Origin: Dactylosporangium fulvum
GTDB taxonomy: Bacteria > Actinomycetota > Actinomycetes > Mycobacteriales > Micromonosporaceae
Direction: 5' to 3'
DNA length: 64,000 bases
Assembly (NCBI RefSeq): GCF_025137375.1
Contig: NZ_CP073720.1
Location: 3,558,501-3,622,500, forward strand
Each line of letters starts with the position of its first letter. Position 1 is the stretch's first letter. Position numbers and translations under genes: made by a program. Positions 26,187-34,755 of this stretch are shown one piece after another. The notes under the pieces are model-generated. The model saw nothing but the letters and a program-made list of their open reading frames with translations, had not been told where the DNA came from and did not search any database.

Positions 26187-26290
26187 CATCTGCCGCCGTT
26201 GGTGCGCGGCGGCCGGTCCATGCACGTCACAGCGAGTGACCAGCACGGTGAGGCTGCGGCTCCGGTCCTGGCCGATGAGCGCGTCCGCAA
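26187..26290 (-). repeat. Shared leader repeat, copy R4 (long form, 2-bp insertion)
   Basis: Very similar to R3 over about 95 bp. The block reads CACCAACGGCGGCAGATGAG, with AG inserted before the ATG relative to the other copies. That moves the leader ATG out of frame with the orphan gene that follows. Confidence 0.7.
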
Positions 26291-26423
26291 GGTTGACCCC
26301 GGATCTTCCCGAAGAGGCTCGCGGATGAGCGGCCAAGCGCCGTAGTTGCAGACGGCGCCGATCGTTAAGATGTGGGTTTGCTTGAGGCGATGCTGGACTG
26401 GTCGACTCTGTCACGGAGGCAAC

Positions 26424-27215
26424 ATGGAATTGAGCACAGCAGCAAATGAGGTTATCCAGATCCCCTATCATCCGCCGCTGGCTGAATTGGCGCCGGAACC
26501 GGAAGCATTCTATTTCCAGTGGAAATTCATGTACTTTGCCTTCCGGTTTGAGGATCCAGCCTTGTTCCCTCCGCTCACGCTCTTAGACAGCGGAGATATA
26601 GCAGCACTCAAGCGATATTCGTCAGCCGCAAGGAGGCTCGCTTCCACAACCCTGCTGAGCGCCAAGGAAGAGGTAACAATTCGGGTCAAAAATACCCCTT
26701 CAGGGCAAGATGAGTCCGTAATTACCCGATTCTCCCCGCACGACGTAACCGCCGGCTTCAGTGTCATGTTCAGACAGTTCTTCTCCGACTCCGAGCCGGC
26801 CAGCTTTAGTACCGTCAGGAATATCATTGGGCGCCGCAACCGGGAGACAGTCGATGCTGACCACGACGTGAGGGCTGCCATACTGAAAGAGTGGCGGTCG
26901 GCCAACGCGAAGCTACTTAATGCGCCCCTGAAGACGATCGCTCTACGCAGACATTACGATGAGATGGGCGCCACGGACCAACCCGTTCAGGGCGAGGGTG
27001 GAAGGTCGCCAAGAGAAACCATTCAGATCTTCAATTATGGCGACCTTATCCATTGGGGCGATGATCGGGCGACGTATGAGGCCCTGGGTGTTACTAAAGC
27101 CAGCGCCGCTTTGAGCCGGATGCAGTTTCTCGACGCGATCGTCGGGCTGAGTCACCTCTATCTTGGGTTTTCGGTGATCGTTGACCGGGTCCTAACTGCA
27201 TGTCAGCCCGAGTAG
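26424..27215 (+). CDS. Hypothetical protein, 263 aa, visibly lower GC
   Basis: ATG 26424 has ACGGAGG upstream. The gene is much richer in A/T at third positions than its neighbours (for example codons for KEEVTIRVKNTPSG and FSTVRNIIGRRN), marking recent acquisition. Motifs seen: FQWKFMYFAFRFEDP near the start and DLIHWGDDRATYEAL late. Soluble, mixed alpha/beta. I do not recognise the family. It stands alone on the plus strand among leftward genes. Confidence 0.7.
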   Translation: MELSTAANEVIQIPYHPPLAELAPEPEAFYFQWKFMYFAFRFEDPALFPPLTLLDSGDIAALKRYSSAARRLASTTLLSAKEEVTIRVKNTPSGQDESVITRFSPHDVTAGFSVMFRQFFSDSEPASFSTVRNIIGRRNRETVDADHDVRAAILKEWRSANAKLLNAPLKTIALRRHYDEMGATDQPVQGEGGRSPRETIQIFNYGDLIHWGDDRATYEALGVTKASAALSRMQFLDAIVGLSHLYLGFSVIVDRVLTACQPE

Positions 27216-27305
27216 CCACACCGCACCGCGCTCAGCTGCGCTATTAGGGTCGTGCGTCTGTGAAATCACCGGTGGCTAGGGAGAATGCTGAGACTGGAAG
27301 GCCGA

Positions 27306-27977
27306 TCAGAGCTCCACGGTTCCTCGCTTCGGGCAGGCCGCCGGCTTGTCTCGCCAGTGGTCCTTGACGTGTCGCCGCCACAGGATGACATCGAGTGCCC
27401 GCAGGACGCTCACCTTGTCGTCCGCGCCGACGGTCGCGCGAGCCGCAGCGAGCACGGCTCGAAGGCTGCCCTCATTCTCTGCAAGCCGCCTGTGGAGCTT
27501 CATCCATACGTGTTGCGACGCTCTAAACTGGCAACTGACGATTGAGTCGTAAACAGGGATGAGCTTCGGCCGCTTACGAGCTAGCAGTTTCCCGGCGATC
27601 ACCCAGCCGACGCCGGTCTTCTCGTTCCGATTGTTCAACAGCCGCCATGCCTGATCAGCGTGTCCGTTGTCAGCGACCAACTCGCCGCCACCACGACCGC
27701 CGAGCTCGACATCAGTAGGAATCTCCCGTAGATGGAAGCCGACGTCGCGGCCAAGTTGTCCTTCGATCAGGTCTCTGCCGACGACAAACGGAACCTGCAC
27801 GTTGAGTGCCTCCACCGCGTACAGGTCCTCCGCGGTTATCCGATCCCGCGTCTCGGCCCGGTCGCCGCCACCTGCGAAGGTCTCGAACCACTGCCCGGTG
27901 TACGCCCTCGGTGCAAAATACGCCTCGAGATGGACCACGCCCTCACGTTCAGCAATGTCGATCAGCTTCTCCGGCAT
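27306..27977 (-). CDS. DUF6308 family protein
   Basis: 223 residues, ATG 27977. The segments AYTGQWFETFAGGGDR, ITAEDLYAVEALNVQVP, GVGWVIAGKLLARKRPKL and IPVYDSIVSC match what I recall of the actinobacterial DUF6308 family, whose function is unknown. Full length for that family. A single leftward gene with no operon partner; the 260 bp upstream to 28237 are empty. Confidence 0.8.
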   Translation of the reverse strand: MPEKLIDIAEREGVVHLEAYFAPRAYTGQWFETFAGGGDRAETRDRITAEDLYAVEALNVQVPFVVGRDLIEGQLGRDVGFHLREIPTDVELGGRGGGELVADNGHADQAWRLLNNRNEKTGVGWVIAGKLLARKRPKLIPVYDSIVSCQFRASQHVWMKLHRRLAENEGSLRAVLAAARATVGADDKVSVLRALDVILWRRHVKDHWRDKPAACPKRGTVEL

Positions 27978-28237
27978 CGCCGCATGCTATCGGCTCCAGT
28001 CGTGCGCTATCGTCGCCGCCGGTGCACGGATTTGCCGCGATCCGCTCACTCCGACTCCCTGAGCCAGATCACGCCCGGCACGCAGATGGTCGGCGCCCAC
28101 GGACGAAGTGTGTATGTTTCTTGCCGAGAGTTGCAGGCGCTGCCGGATGCACTGGCGACGCCTGCGACGGATCGATGTTCTGGGAACGGTTCGGTCGTGT
28201 TTGTCGCTAGGGTGTGGGTCGTTCGGTAGTTGTCGAG

Positions 28238-30082
28238 TCAGGGGTTTGCTGGTCGGGGCGGGCTGGTGGTTGTTGCGTCGTGGTGTTCGGTGGCGACGAG
28301 CGGGGTCATGAGGTCCAGCATGCGTACCTGGGCGTTGGCGTCGGGCAAGGCGGTCATCGCGGTGAAGGCGCGGGCCAGTGCGGTGTCGCGGTGGGTGCCG
28401 GAGTGTGTTGCGGCCAGTGCGAGCAGACGTCCGGCCCGGTCCTTGGGATCGTCGATGGCGGATGCGGCGGTCAGTACGGTCTGTGCGAGTAGTGGTTGCT
28501 GCTCGGCGGGTGTGTGTGGCAGGACCGTGGTGAGGGTTTCGGCGAGGATCCGCGGATCGCGCAGGTTGAGCACGGCGGCGACCAGCCGTCCGATCTGGTC
28601 CTCGGCGAGGTGTGGGGCGATGCCGGCCATTGCCTGACCGCGACCTTCTTCGTCGTCGATGGTGAGGACGGTGGTCAGGGCGGTGTCGAGTTGGCCGTGG
28701 TCCAGGTGCGCGGCGAGGTGCTCGATGGCGTTGCCGGCCGCGAAGGGTTCGCCGTTCGGGTCGATCGAGGCCAGCACCTGGTCCAGCTGAGCGGGTGTGA
28801 GGTACTTGGCGACCAGCGCCAGGTTCTCGGCCCAGAGGTGTTCACCGACACCGATCTGGTCGCGTATGGAGACGGCGCTGAGCGCTGCGAGGTTGCGGTG
28901 GCTGGCAGGCAGGTACTCGACGATCCGTGGAAATCCGTGGCGCATTCCCATCGGTAGGTCGGGCAGCGGGTCCCCGAGTTGGTGTGGTGCGATCGCGGCA
29001 GTGACGGCGGTGACGAGGTGTTCGGGTGCGGCGTACGGAGCCACCGCTTCCAACCACGTTCCGCCCTCGTTCCGTTTCCGGGAGTCGCTGTCGATGATCG
29101 TGGCGACCTGGTCGTGGTTGAGCAGCGGTAGCAGCGCGCCCCGCGCAAGGCGGCGCAGCCCGTCGCGGACCGGCGTGGCGAGCAGCGAAGCGAGCGCGGC
29201 GTCGATCACCTCCGGGCGTCGGCTCTCGGCGAGGTGCAGGGCGATCTCGGCAAGCGCACGGGTCCGGGCGCCGCCGTTGCGGATGGCGTGGGCCGCGGCG
29301 AGCACCGCGTCCAGGTGCTCGACAGGCGCCTGCTTCGCCAGGTCCCTCAACGTCACCGCGCGGAGGTTCCCGTCCTTGATGGTCGCCGCCGCGGACACCG
29401 CCTCGGCCCACCATGCGGCTGGTCGAAGCGATGGGAACCGGGTCAGCAGATTCGACCGATCTTGCTCATCGGCCACTGCCCGGGCCGCGGCGGCGAGTGC
29501 CCGGTCCAGCTCGGCTGAGGTCAGGTGCGGTGCGAACTGTCCGACTGTCTCGGACACGAAATAGAACCAATCGTTCTCCTCGATGGCGTCCAGGGCCGCG
29601 TCGATCACGGCCGCCCGGTCGGCGCCGACCAGGTACGGCACCAGCGACACGAACCCGAACATGCGGTCCCGGGCGAGCGTCCACCCGCGGACGGCTGTGA
29701 CCATGCCGGCCAACTGCCCGGCCGAGGCACGCGGGGCCACCGCCATGAACACCCGGCACCGCTGATACTCCTCGTCGATCGCGTGACCAGCCGCCAGCAG
29801 CGTCGACAACTGCTCCTCATCGACATACGGCACAAGGTCCGACAGCGCCGACGCGCGGTACCCGTCGTCAGACACCGCACACGCGAACGACACCAGGTCG
29901 TCCACCGTCGGCACCCCATGGCGGTCGTCCTCCCCGCCGAGCAGGTCGGCCAGCCGCCGGACCGCCTGCCGCAACGGCGAATCCACCACCGGCGACGTCA
30001 GCCAGCCCTCGGCATGCGCGGCAGCACACACCTCCCGCGCCCGAAGCAGCAACCGGGCAACGTCGATCTCGGCCAGAGTCAC
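28238..30082 (-). CDS. Large alpha-helical repeat protein (HEAT/ARM-like)
   Basis: 614 residues from GTG 30082 (a TTG at 30118 is also open). From about residue 90 the protein is built of repeating ~45-residue units of the type L-x-P-Y/H-L then L-x-x-AL-x-A-x-AI-x-D, e.g. SDLVPYVDEEQLSTLLAAGH and GIAPHLAEDQIGRLVAAVLN. Such superhelical scaffolds bind proteins or nucleic acids. No enzymatic or membrane part is visible. Possibly related in role to the smaller helical-repeat protein at 18771. Confidence 0.75.
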   Translation of the reverse strand: MTLAEIDVARLLLRAREVCAAAHAEGWLTSPVVDSPLRQAVRRLADLLGGEDDRHGVPTVDDLVSFACAVSDDGYRASALSDLVPYVDEEQLSTLLAAGHAIDEEYQRCRVFMAVAPRASAGQLAGMVTAVRGWTLARDRMFGFVSLVPYLVGADRAAVIDAALDAIEENDWFYFVSETVGQFAPHLTSAELDRALAAAARAVADEQDRSNLLTRFPSLRPAAWWAEAVSAAATIKDGNLRAVTLRDLAKQAPVEHLDAVLAAAHAIRNGGARTRALAEIALHLAESRRPEVIDAALASLLATPVRDGLRRLARGALLPLLNHDQVATIIDSDSRKRNEGGTWLEAVAPYAAPEHLVTAVTAAIAPHQLGDPLPDLPMGMRHGFPRIVEYLPASHRNLAALSAVSIRDQIGVGEHLWAENLALVAKYLTPAQLDQVLASIDPNGEPFAAGNAIEHLAAHLDHGQLDTALTTVLTIDDEEGRGQAMAGIAPHLAEDQIGRLVAAVLNLRDPRILAETLTTVLPHTPAEQQPLLAQTVLTAASAIDDPKDRAGRLLALAATHSGTHRDTALARAFTAMTALPDANAQVRMLDLMTPLVATEHHDATTTSPPRPANP

Positions 30083-30284
30083 ACGGCGATCATGACCGCC
30101 ACCAAGCCACCACAGCAATCCGCCACGAGACCATCCAACCCCCGGCCCCAGGGCTTGACGATCCTCATGGTGCCGTCCGACGGCGAGTTGATCGAAGAGG
30201 TGCGGCGGCTGCGGCGACTGGCCGACGAGATGGCCCCGGCGGAACTTCCTGACACTCGACGTCCGGAGATGCCGCTGACCAGGC

Positions 30285-30376
30285 GCGCCGGGCTACCGGA
30301 CTCGAACCGGCTCATACCTTGCGGTCGTTAGCCAAAAAGCTAGTAACGGACTTTCCCATCCGCCTTTGCCCGGCGC
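30285..30376 (-). other. Class-II tRNA-like structure with aberrant anticodon loop
   Basis: A 9-bp closing stem (GCGCCGGGC 30376-30368 / GCCCGGCGC 30293-30285) encloses a perfect T arm (GCCGG-TTCGAGT-CCGGT, 30311-30295), a variable-arm hairpin ACC-GCAA-GGT, and an anticodon-like stem CGTTA/TAACG. The loop of that last stem has 13 rather than 7 bases, position 8 is not T, and no CCA is encoded. Either a decayed leucine/serine-type tRNA or an unusual tRNA-like RNA. Confidence 0.5.
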
Positions 30377-30803
30377 ACCCGCCAAGCGTACTTGTGATCG
30401 CCGGATGCATGTCGGTTCCGAGCCACGCTCTCATGCCGCGATCCACGTGCTGGCAGGTCCGCTGGAGATGCCCGTACCGGACGATGGGAGGGCAGCACTT
30501 GCGTCTGCGGTCACCGGCCCATACGTAATCTCACCATCGAGAAGAGCGCGCAGCGCAAGCAACGGGAAGTCAGAAGTCACATCGAGCGCACCCGGGGAAT
30601 CGACTATGTCGGGCATTCCGACCTCATCGGCGAAGGTCTCTTTGGTGTCCGCTCGGATCTGCCGCCGACGGCGTTTGAGCGACCGCCAAGAAAGGACAAC
30701 GCGCCGGTGCCCGGACGGAAGACCGAGGGTGGGGTATGGCCATGGTATCCGCCGCTGACGGATGACAACGGCCCCTGCCGCATCACAGAATCCACAGGTG
30801 GCC
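30377..30803. other. Gap upstream of the 199-aa gene
   Basis: 427 bp without a supportable gene. GGTGG just before 30804 is the ribosome site of the next gene. Confidence 0.4.
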
Positions 30804-31403
30804 ATGACGTTGCGGGCGGTCCTGGAGATCCCCTTCACGGCACCGGATCCCGTGCAGTGGCCCGTTGCCACGCGCGAACCCGGCACCTGGCTCACCCTCG
30901 ACGGCACCTGCGACGACCTCGAGGTCGGGCTGTTCGCCGCCGTCGTCGCCAGCTCCAACAACATCCCGCCCGGCGAGCTGGCCACAGCGAAACACCTGAT
31001 CGCGCCGGGTGGGCTGACCCTAACGGACACCAACACCGTAATCACCCCAGGTTGCTGCTGCGGCCTGGAGGACTGGCGCGATTGGGCTCGCGCCCTCGAC
31101 GACAACACACCGCCCTGGCTCGGCCATGACCCGACACCCAAGATGTCGATCGGCGACCGGGTCACCGTATGGCAGGACACCGGACCACTGGAGAACCACG
31201 CCCCGATCCTGTCCGGCCCGTACCTCACCCTCACCCGCACTCACCTCGCTGACCTGCTCCACGGTGTCCACCGCGACCTGACCGAGTTCACCGCCGCGTT
31301 CGCCGCCTGGGCCGCCAGACACACCATGAACGGCTCAGCCCTCACCGCGACCATCGACACCGCGTTCGCGTTCACCGCGCCGCTGACCCGCAGCGCGACC
31401 TGA
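30804..31403 (+). CDS. Hypothetical protein, 199 aa
   Basis: ATG 30804 with GGTGG upstream. Soluble mixed alpha/beta protein; notable segments are VLEIPFTAPDPVQWPV, the CCCGLEDWRDWARALDDN cluster of three cysteines, and a C-terminal helical Ala/Thr-rich part. I have a sense of similar actinobacterial island proteins but no name. Single gene. Confidence 0.65.
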   Translation: MTLRAVLEIPFTAPDPVQWPVATREPGTWLTLDGTCDDLEVGLFAAVVASSNNIPPGELATAKHLIAPGGLTLTDTNTVITPGCCCGLEDWRDWARALDDNTPPWLGHDPTPKMSIGDRVTVWQDTGPLENHAPILSGPYLTLTRTHLADLLHGVHRDLTEFTAAFAAWAARHTMNGSALTATIDTAFAFTAPLTRSAT

Positions 31404-31693
31404 CACCGCGAGGGACGGCCGCCTCAAGCTCCGGTGCACTGTTCCATCCAAGATCACACGCACTGATCTGCCGCTGGTGTCGCGTTCCGGCCAGCCGAAG
31501 ATCGTCACGCTCTGTGGTGACGTCTCGGCCCCGACGGTGCGCGCTCGTGCCGATGACCGGAAATCTCATCTTGCTGGCGGCGCCGAGCGGCTCACGTCGT
31601 CGCCGGCGTGGTACCGCTCCGGCTCGCCGCCGTCAGCTTCAGGCGCGCTTCCTGGTACGCCGCACGGCGGCTGAAGCTGGATGCCGCCCCAGG

Positions 31694-31921
31694 TCAGGAC
31701 GTGAACGGCCGCGGACTGAGCAGGCGGGTGTCCTGTTCGGTTTGCCCGCGGTCGTACGCCTCGATGTCCCACGAGGTGATGGTGTCAGGCCGGTCGACGG
31801 TGATGGTGAACGGGCCGTTGTCCAGGTCGTTGACATCGATGGCGCTCGCCGGGAACCAGCCGTCCGAGATCACCCATCTAGCCGCGATCCGCGCGGTTCG
31901 TTGTCCTGCGGGCCGTTGCAC
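31694..31921 (-). CDS. Small hypothetical protein, possibly a fragment
   Basis: 75 codons from GTG 31921: ARIAARWVISDGWFPASAID then DNGPFTITVDRPDTITSWD. Sequence is protein-like (alternating strands, few Arg-rich runs) but it may be the C-terminal piece of a longer gene. It lies immediately downstream of the integrase gene on the same strand. Confidence 0.4.
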   Translation of the reverse strand: MQRPAGQRTARIAARWVISDGWFPASAIDVNDLDNGPFTITVDRPDTITSWDIEAYDRGQTEQDTRLLSPRPFTS

Positions 31922-31973
31922 GGAGCCATCGTCTGAGGCCAGGTGGGTGGTTAAGCCGGTGGGTGGCCACCGT

Positions 31974-33017
31974 CTAGTTAATTGTTGGTGTGTGTGCGAG
32001 TGGGTGTGGTTGGCCGGTCAGCGCCGCGAGGGCGGTGGCGACGGCTTGGAGGTCGGCGCGGATGTAGGTGGTGGTTGCTGGTCCGGTGTTGTCGGTGTGG
32101 CCGGCGTAGGCGCGGGCGGTGCCGTAGCCGAAGTGGCGTTCGACCCAGGTCAGTGTGGTGTGGCGGAGCCAGTGGGTGCTGATGCCGTGGGCGGCGACCC
32201 AGGGCAGGTGCTGGCCGATGCGGTGCCAGAGGTGGTCGTGGCGGCGGCTGGTGAGTGGTGTGCCGTTGCGGTAGCGCAGGAGCGCGTCGGTGGGCAGGAC
32301 GGCACCGCGGAGGTGGGCGTGTTCGGTGAGTCGGGTGGCGAGGTCGAGGCTGATCGGCTGCCACCGGACGGTGCCACCCTTCTCGCGCAGCATGACGAGG
32401 CCGCGTTCGGCGTCGAGGTCCATGAGGCGCAGGCCGAGGGCACCGCCGCGGCGGCAGGCGGTTTCGGTGTGCAGGCGCAGGAGGAGCGCGTCGAGGATGA
32501 CGTCGTTGCCGGTGGTCCGGGCGGTGACGTTGATCTCGGTGAGCTCGTCCGGGGTCAGCGCGCGGCGGGTGCTGGGCAGGCGTCGGGGTTTGCTGATGCG
32601 GTGGGCGGGGCTGTCGGCTGCGTCGATGAGGCCGTCGTCGGCGGCGCATGTGTAGTAGGCGCGGGCGGCGGCGATGAACAGTTCGCCGGCGTAACGGCCG
32701 CCGCGGTTGTTGCGGCGGTTGCGGGCGGTGGCGACGATCACGAGCCGCAGCGCCTGGATCTCGCTGGCGGCGATGTCGTCGATCGGGCGGCCGGCCCAGG
32801 TGTTGGCCATGCGGTTCCAGTAGGTGCTGTAGACGCGTTTGGCGCTGGGTCCTGCGGCGGCGACGACGTGTGGCAGGTACTCGTCGAAGGTCGGCCGTCG
32901 TGGTCGTGCGTCGTGCTGCAGGTCGGCGAGGGTGATCCCGAGCTCGGCGAGCGCGGCCCACGCTGCCGTGAGGCGGTCCGGGTCAGCGACCACGGCGGCC
33001 GTCCGCGAGGCGGGCAT
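31974..33017 (-). CDS. Tyrosine site-specific integrase
   Basis: 347 residues. The C-terminal catalytic domain shows the first Arg in HTETACRRGGAL (near residue 190), HWLRH (His282, Arg285), His307 in YAGH and the nucleophile Tyr318 in TTTYIRAD, so all key residues are present. The N-terminal SAM-like core-binding part is at about 45-120. It lies next to tRNA-Leu on the 3' side and overlaps the AbrB-like gene by 35 bp, so it very likely integrates the 18.4-33.6 kb island into that tRNA. Confidence 0.92.
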   Translation of the reverse strand: MPASRTAAVVADPDRLTAAWAALAELGITLADLQHDARPRRPTFDEYLPHVVAAAGPSAKRVYSTYWNRMANTWAGRPIDDIAASEIQALRLVIVATARNRRNNRGGRYAGELFIAAARAYYTCAADDGLIDAADSPAHRISKPRRLPSTRRALTPDELTEINVTARTTGNDVILDALLLRLHTETACRRGGALGLRLMDLDAERGLVMLREKGGTVRWQPISLDLATRLTEHAHLRGAVLPTDALLRYRNGTPLTSRRHDHLWHRIGQHLPWVAAHGISTHWLRHTTLTWVERHFGYGTARAYAGHTDNTGPATTTYIRADLQAVATALAALTGQPHPLAHTPTIN

Positions 33018-33465
33018 GGTGCTCGGCGAGCAGCCGGACCACTACCGTCATCGGATAGACGGTCATACGGTCGCGGGTGAGGTCGGCGGCGAGCACGATC
33101 CGGTCGCCGCCACAGATCCCGCACAGCTGTCGCGGCGCGGCGGGCAGGGTGAGTGCGCCGCGGGGGTCCGTCAGGACCCGGCCGCCCGGGTGGCGTTGGA
33201 TCAGGATCGTGCCGTCGGCGACGTCCACGACGAGTCGGTGCTCCGGGCGCCAGTCCAGCTGGTGCAGCAGCGTCCGGGCCGAGCAGCGCCCGGCCCGGAC
33301 GAGCCGGGCCACGTCGAGTTCGATTCTGTTCGGACCGGTCGGTGCCCGGGGTGGTGGGAGGTTCGGCAGCGGTGCTGGCGTCGGGATGGGCCGGGGGAGT
33401 GGCCTGGGGATCAGCGCGCCTATGAGCTGCTCGACGGCTGGTCCGCTGCGTCTCATGGCGGTCAT
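32983..33465 (-). CDS. AbrB/SpoVT-like protein co-transcribed with the integrase
   Basis: 160 residues from ATG 33465. After a Pro-rich N-terminus, residues 50-150 hold two strand-rich halves (ARTLLHQLDWRPEHRLVVDV; DPRGALTLPAAPRQLCGICG, then DRIVLAADL), the second resembling the swapped-hairpin AbrB DNA-binding fold. Proteins of this kind sit beside tyrosine integrases of actinobacterial tRNA-associated elements and may control them. The relative at 17790 beside the other tRNA 3'-end copy is truncated. Confidence 0.7.
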   Translation of the reverse strand: MTAMRRSGPAVEQLIGALIPRPLPRPIPTPAPLPNLPPPRAPTGPNRIELDVARLVRAGRCSARTLLHQLDWRPEHRLVVDVADGTILIQRHPGGRVLTDPRGALTLPAAPRQLCGICGGDRIVLAADLTRDRMTVYPMTVVVRLLAEHHARLADGRRGR

Positions 33466-33599
33466 CGTGACCGCGCCGCGCTCGATGGGCGTGTGCCACA
33501 AACGGGCTGGTCACCCGATCGAGTCACCGAGCATGCGGCAGCGCACCAGCGCCGTGGGCGGCCGTGCCCTGACGTGATGTTGGTGTAATCCCACACGAA

Positions 33600-33629
33600 C
33601 TGGTGTCGAAGGGGGGACTTGAACCCCCA
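33600..33629 (-). repeat. Putative attachment site in tRNA-Leu 3' end (tRNA-proximal end of island)
   Basis: This stretch of the tRNA 3' end is repeated at 18436-18465 with 27 of 30 positions matching, the first 19 exactly. It is the expected crossover region for an integrase that targets a tRNA 3' end, and the integrase gene lies 583 bp away on the correct side. Confidence 0.6.
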
Positions 33630-33686
33630 CGCCCTTGCGGGCACTAGCACCTCAAGCTAGCGCGTCTGCCATTCCGCCACTTCGAC
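33601..33686 (-). tRNA. tRNA-Leu (anticodon GAG)
   Basis: Full cloverleaf on the minus strand: acceptor GTCGAAG/CTTCGAC, anticodon stem CTAGC/GCTAG around TTGAGGT giving anticodon GAG, long variable arm (TGCCCGCAAGGGCG), T arm GGGGG-TTCAAGT-CCCCC, and an encoded CCA. It reads CUC/CUU leucine codons. Its 3' end is the integration target of the neighbouring island and remains intact. Confidence 0.95.
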
Positions 33687-33806
33687 CTGCTTGCGAGGCA
33701 ACACATTACACGCTCCCCGAAGATCTTGGCGAATCGGGGTCCCGACACGCCTGGGACCAGCACAGAGGCCCCGGCGTGAGAGTTCGCCGAGGCCTCCTCT
33801 GTGCCG

Positions 33807-33836
33807 GGGTGGCCCGAGGGGGGAAATGGGCCACCC
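33807..33836. terminator. 9-bp hairpin after the GPGG gene
   Basis: GGGTGGCCC (33807-33815) pairs exactly with GGGCCACCC (33828-33836) around a 12-base loop. It is 4 bp beyond the leftward GPGG gene stop and upstream of tRNA-Leu, so it ends the small-protein transcript. Confidence 0.7.
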
Positions 33837-33840
33837 ACGT

Positions 33841-33987
33841 CTAGACGTTGAAGATGCTGACCCCTCCTGGGCCGACCAGCAGCGCGACGACGATGAGGAT
33901 GATGCCCCACAGGATCTGCCGGCGCAGGAGCGCGACGACACCGGCGATGCCGATCAGTACCGCGATGATCCACAGGATGGTTGCCAT
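33841..33987 (-). CDS. GPGG-motif small membrane protein
   Basis: 48 residues, essentially two hydrophobic segments (ATILWIIAVLIGIAGVVALL, then ILWGIILIVVALLVGPGG) joined by RRQ. The terminal GPGG motif defines a family of tiny actinobacterial membrane proteins of unknown function that I recognise by sequence. ATG 33987 with GGAGG 12 bases upstream. Confidence 0.88.
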   Translation of the reverse strand: MATILWIIAVLIGIAGVVALLRRQILWGIILIVVALLVGPGGVSIFNV

Positions 33988-34031
33988 GACTGTTTGATAC
34001 CTCCGGGGCAAGATTGATAAACGTGTCCGTG

Positions 34032-34643
34032 TCAGAGGTCCTCGGCCCAGGTGGTACGGCCGGAGAGGACGTCACGGACCTTGTCGACGACGCCGACGGC
34101 GGGGTCGACGAGCTTGTTGAGCGGCGGCGTGGCGGGCGTGCCCGGGTGCGGCCGCGTCGGTGCGGACCCGCGGGCGATCTCGACCCGGTTGCCGAGCCTG
34201 ACCAGGTCGGTGTCGGTGCAGGACGCGCGGAGCCGGGGGAACACCTTCCCGGCGGTGCGGTGGGTGTGCTTGCGCACATGCTCGGCGACCGCCTCGAGGG
34301 CGGCGCGGTGCGCGGCGGCCTCGTGCCGGGGAGTGGTGTGCAGACGGCGCAGTGCCACCAGGAGTTCTGCGTCGGCTTCGACCTCCCGGGAGGCGATCGG
34401 CTCGCCGTCGGGCAGCACAGTCCGTACTGTCGGATAGAGATATTGCTCCTCGGCGGACAGATGCCGGGACAGTGTGGCCACCAACACGTCCTCGACGTCC
34501 CGCGACGTCTCGTCGTCGGCCAGCCGGTGGCACAGCTGGTCGATCAGCTGATGGTCCTCGTCGAGCAGGTCCAGCATGCTGCGCCCGGGCACCTCGAGTT
34601 CCTCGGCGACGGGCGGCAGCGGGGGGAGCGGAACCGCGTTCAC
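34032..34643 (-). CDS. Hemerythrin HHE domain-containing protein
   Basis: 203 residues, GTG 34643 with GAGGAGG upstream. The N-terminal part shows HHE-type helices with DEDHQLIDQLC, LSRHLSAEEQYLYP and AEHVRKHTHRTAGKVFP, supplying the His/Glu ligands of a diiron or cation site. The C-terminal 50 residues are a Pro-rich extension. Such proteins bind oxygen or buffer iron/NO. Monocistronic, divergent from the M20 peptidase. Confidence 0.88.
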   Translation of the reverse strand: MNAVPLPPLPPVAEELEVPGRSMLDLLDEDHQLIDQLCHRLADDETSRDVEDVLVATLSRHLSAEEQYLYPTVRTVLPDGEPIASREVEADAELLVALRRLHTTPRHEAAAHRAALEAVAEHVRKHTHRTAGKVFPRLRASCTDTDLVRLGNRVEIARGSAPTRPHPGTPATPPLNKLVDPAVGVVDKVRDVLSGRTTWAEDL

Positions 34644-34755
34644 GTCGACCCTCCTCGATCACGTGTAGTGACCGCGGATTACCCGGGGCGACGATTCCTG
34701 AAACGGGGGTCCGGCCGCCCGGCAAATTGTCAGTGCCGCCTGGTATGACTTCTGC

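Noticed and set aside
20949..26290. Integron-type attC sites as explanation of the leader repeats
   Set aside because: No GTTRRRY/RYYYAAC core pair or imperfect stem typical of attC was found around the copies, and no integron integrase is in the window.
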